From NCBI GenBank assembly GCA_947383065.1, contig CANDCB010000050.1, positions 1 to 6,834 on the forward strand: a stretch of DNA of 6,834 nt. Direction: 5' to 3'. The position numbers and the translations under genes are program-made. Below are positions 4,910-6,834 of the stretch, piece after piece. The stretch's first letter is position 1, and each line of letters starts with the position of its first letter. The notes under the pieces are model-generated. The model was not told the DNA's origin and searched no databases. It worked only from the letters and a program-made list of their open reading frames with translations. Source of the stretch: an uncultured Bacillota bacterium (GTDB lineage: Bacteria; Bacillota_I; Bacilli_A; RF39; UBA660).

Positions 4910-6834
4910 TAAATTTTCTCATGGAATGTTCTTGAGATAACTTCCTCTTGTTGTTTTCTTGTTAATCTATTAAATCTTACAGCATATCCAGATACTCTAA
5001 TAGTTAATAATGGATATTTTTCTGGGTTATTCATGGCATCAACTAGCATTTCTCTATTTAAAACATTAACATTTAAATGATGAGCCATTTGAACAAAATA
5101 ACCATCTAATAAAGAAACTAAATTTGTTACTTGATCATCTAATGTTGTTCCTAAAGCACTAGGTATAATTGAGAAAGTATTTGAAACTCCATCACGGCAG
5201 CAATTAGCATAATCAAGTTTAGCAACAGAATTTAGTGAAGCAATCGCTCCGCTTGCATCGCGGCCATGCATTGGGTTAGCACCAGGAGCAAATGGTACTC
5301 CAGCTTTTCTTCCATCTGGTGTTGCTCCAGTTTTAGAGCCATAGACAACATTTGAAGTAATGGTTAAAACAGATAATGTAGGATGAGCATTTCTATAACA
5401 TGGATGTGAAGATAGTTCTTTATAAATTTTTTCCAATACTTCTTTAGCAATGTTATCTACTCTATCATCATCATTACCGTATTTTGGGAAATCTCCTTCT
5501 ATTTCGAAATCAACTGTTATTCCCTCTTTATCGCGAATAGGTTTTACTTTCGCATATTTTATTGCTGATAAAGAATCAGCGACAACAGATAATCCAGCTA
5601 CTCCGTAGGCCATTAAACGATTAACATTTGTATCATGTAAGGCCATTTGTCCAGCTTCGTAAGCATATTTGTCATGCATATAATGAATTATATTCATCGC
5701 ATCACTATAGATTTTGGCTACTTTCTCTAGCATTTTAAAATATGTATTTTTTACTTTATCATAGTCTAAATATTCATCTGTCATTTTGTCAAAGCCAGGG
5801 ATTACAAGTTCACGTTTAACTTCGTCGATACCACCGTTAATAGAATATAGTAAAGATTTAGCTAAGTTACAACGAGCACCAAAGAATTGCATATCTTTTC
5901 CTTCACGCATAGCTGAAACACAACAAGCAATTGCATAATCATCACCATAAATTGGACGCATTACATCATCATTTTCATATTGTATAGAATCTGTAGCAAT
6001 ACTCATTTTAGCACAATACTTTTTAAAATTTTCTGGTAAATTTTGAGCCCATAAAACTGTCATATTAGGTTCTGGTGCAGGATCTAAATTAGTTAGAGTA
6101 TGTAATAATCTATAAGATGTTTTAGTTACCATGCTTTTACCATCTATAGTTGTTCCACCTATTGAACATGTTACCCATGTTGGATCTCCTGAAAATAATT
6201 CATCATAATCTGGAGTTCTTAGATGTCTAGCTATTCTTAATTTAATAACGAATTGATCAATTAGTTCTTGAGCTTCCGTTTCGCTTAAAAGACCATTTTC
6301 TAAATCTCTTTGAATATAAATATCTAAAAAAGCATCAACGCGTCCTAAGGACATAGCAGCTCCATTATTTTCTTTTATGGCTGCTAAATATCCAAAATAT
6401 GTCCATTGAACCGCTTCACGAGCAGAAGTGGCTGGTTTAGAAATATCATAGCCATATTTTGAAGCCATTTTTTTAATATCATCTAAAGCTCTATATTGCA
6501 TAGAAAGTTCTTCTCTAAGACGCATTGTTTCTTCATCCATAACTTTGATTTCCATCTTAGACCAATCATTTTTCTTAGCTTCCATTAAGTAATCAATACC
6601 ATATAAAGCTATTCGACGATAATCACCAATAATTCTTCCTCGACCATAGGCATCAGGTAAACCAGTTAGAAGTCCTACATGTCTAGCTTTTCTTATTTCA
6701 TCAGTGTAAGCATCAAAAACTCCTTGATTGTGTGTTTTTCTATATTTATTAAAGTATTTGTCTACATTAGAATCTAATTTGTAACCATAAGCTTCTAATT
6801 CCTGATATACCATTCTAATTCCACCATAAGGATT
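4909..6834 (-). CDS. pflB: Formate acetyltransferase (pyruvate formate-lyase), N-terminus outside the window
   Basis: This glycyl-radical enzyme converts pyruvate and CoA to acetyl-CoA and formate in anaerobic sugar fermentation in the cytoplasm. Counting from the internal Met at 6813, 634 residues are visible. The frame stays open to 6834, adding NPYGGIR, which aligns with the E. coli segment FGGIK roughly 120 residues into a 760-residue protein, so the true start is off the window. The catalytic pair Cys-Cys is in [12 protein letters not shown] (visible residues 297-298; bases 5920-5925). The radical glycine is Gly609 in RVSGYAVRF. Other hallmarks are [63 protein letters not shown] and GANPMHGRD. 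The stretch [19 protein letters not shown] is several residues shorter than in E. coli. pflA overlaps its stop by one base, so the two form an operon. Confidence 0.97.
   Translation of the reverse strand, partial: NPYGGIRMVYQELEAYGYKLDSNVDKYFNKYRKTHNQGVFDAYTDEIRKARHVGLLTGLPDAYGRGRIIGDYRRIALYGIDYLMEAKKNDWSKMEIKVMDEETMRLREELSMQYRALDDIKKMASKYGYDISKPATSAREAVQWTYFGYLAAIKENNGAAMSLGRVDAFLDIYIQRDLENGLLSETEAQELIDQFVIKLRIARHLRTPDYDELFSGDPTWVTCSIGGTTIDGKSMVTKTSYRLLHTLTNLDPAPEPNMTVLWAQNLPENFKKYCAKMSIATDSIQYENDDVMRPIYGDDYAIACCVSAMREGKDMQFFGARCNLAKSLLYSINGGIDEVKRELVIPGFDKMTDEYLDYDKVKNTYFKMLEKVAKIYSDAMNIIHYMHDKYAYEAGQMALHDTNVNRLMAYGVAGLSVVADSLSAIKYAKVKPIRDKEGITVDFEIEGDFPKYGNDDDRVDNIAKEVLEKIYKELSSHPCYRNAHPTLSVLTITSNVVYGSKTGATPDGRKAGVPFAPGANPMHGRDASGAIASLNSVAKLDYANCCRDGVSNTFSIIPSALGTTLDDQVTNLVSLLDGYFVQMAHHLNVNVLNREMLVDAMNNPEKYPLLTIRVSGYAVRFNRLTRKQQEEVISRTFHEKI

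Noticed and set aside
45..6834. Alternative genetic code (TGA = Trp) as in Mollicutes
   Set aside because: All Trp codons I checked are TGG, no in-frame TGA was seen in any gene, and a complete-looking cell-wall PBP is present. Nothing supports recoding.
1..6834. CRISPR array, transposon, tRNA/rRNA, phage or defence cassette
   Set aside because: I saw no regularly spaced repeats, terminal inverted repeats, transposase motifs, tRNA-like folds or phage genes. The coding content is ordinary core metabolism, wall synthesis and repair.

Overview
This window looks like one end-to-end contig from a low-GC, Gram-positive-type bacterium of the Firmicutes/Bacilli kind, possibly an uncultured gut lineage such as RF39. 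This placement is inferred from the very AT-rich DNA, strong AGGTG/AAAGAGG ribosome binding sites, a Bacillus PbpA/PbpH-like penicillin-binding protein (so a peptidoglycan wall), a lipoprotein-type solute-binding protein and an anaerobic pyruvate formate-lyase system. All reading frames use TGG for Trp and end in TAA or TAG. No in-frame TGA was seen, so the code looks standard, although TGA reassignment cannot be strictly excluded.

Layout. Bases 1-44 are not biological: they are an Illumina TruSeq P7-side adapter including an apparent 8-base index. Immediately after it, on the minus strand (45-1300), lies a class B penicillin-binding protein missing its C-terminus because the real sequence stops at the adapter. 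Divergent from it (1364-1624, plus) is an 86-residue DUF2624/YqfT-like small protein ending in a clear intrinsic terminator. Convergent to that is rarA (1705-3015, minus), an AAA+ replication-fork maintenance ATPase with a near-perfect sigma-A promoter. Divergent from rarA is a TroA/ZnuA-like lipoprotein (3273-4148, plus) with its own promoter and terminator. The right third is a pflB-pflA operon on the minus strand (4190-6834). pflB runs off the window at its 5' end, and its stop overlaps the pflA start by one base.

How the genes work together. PflA is the radical-SAM activase that installs the glycyl radical on PflB, which converts pyruvate and CoA to acetyl-CoA and formate during anaerobic fermentation. 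The other genes are independent housekeeping units (wall synthesis, replication-fork repair, probable solute binding), each in its own transcription unit.

I found no CRISPR array, mobile element, tRNA, rRNA or defence system, and no evidence of a new multi-gene system. The most unusual biological item is the solute-binding lipoprotein. By eye, its fold-level motifs match the zinc/manganese family, but all four usual metal-ligand positions are substituted and no transporter genes sit beside it.
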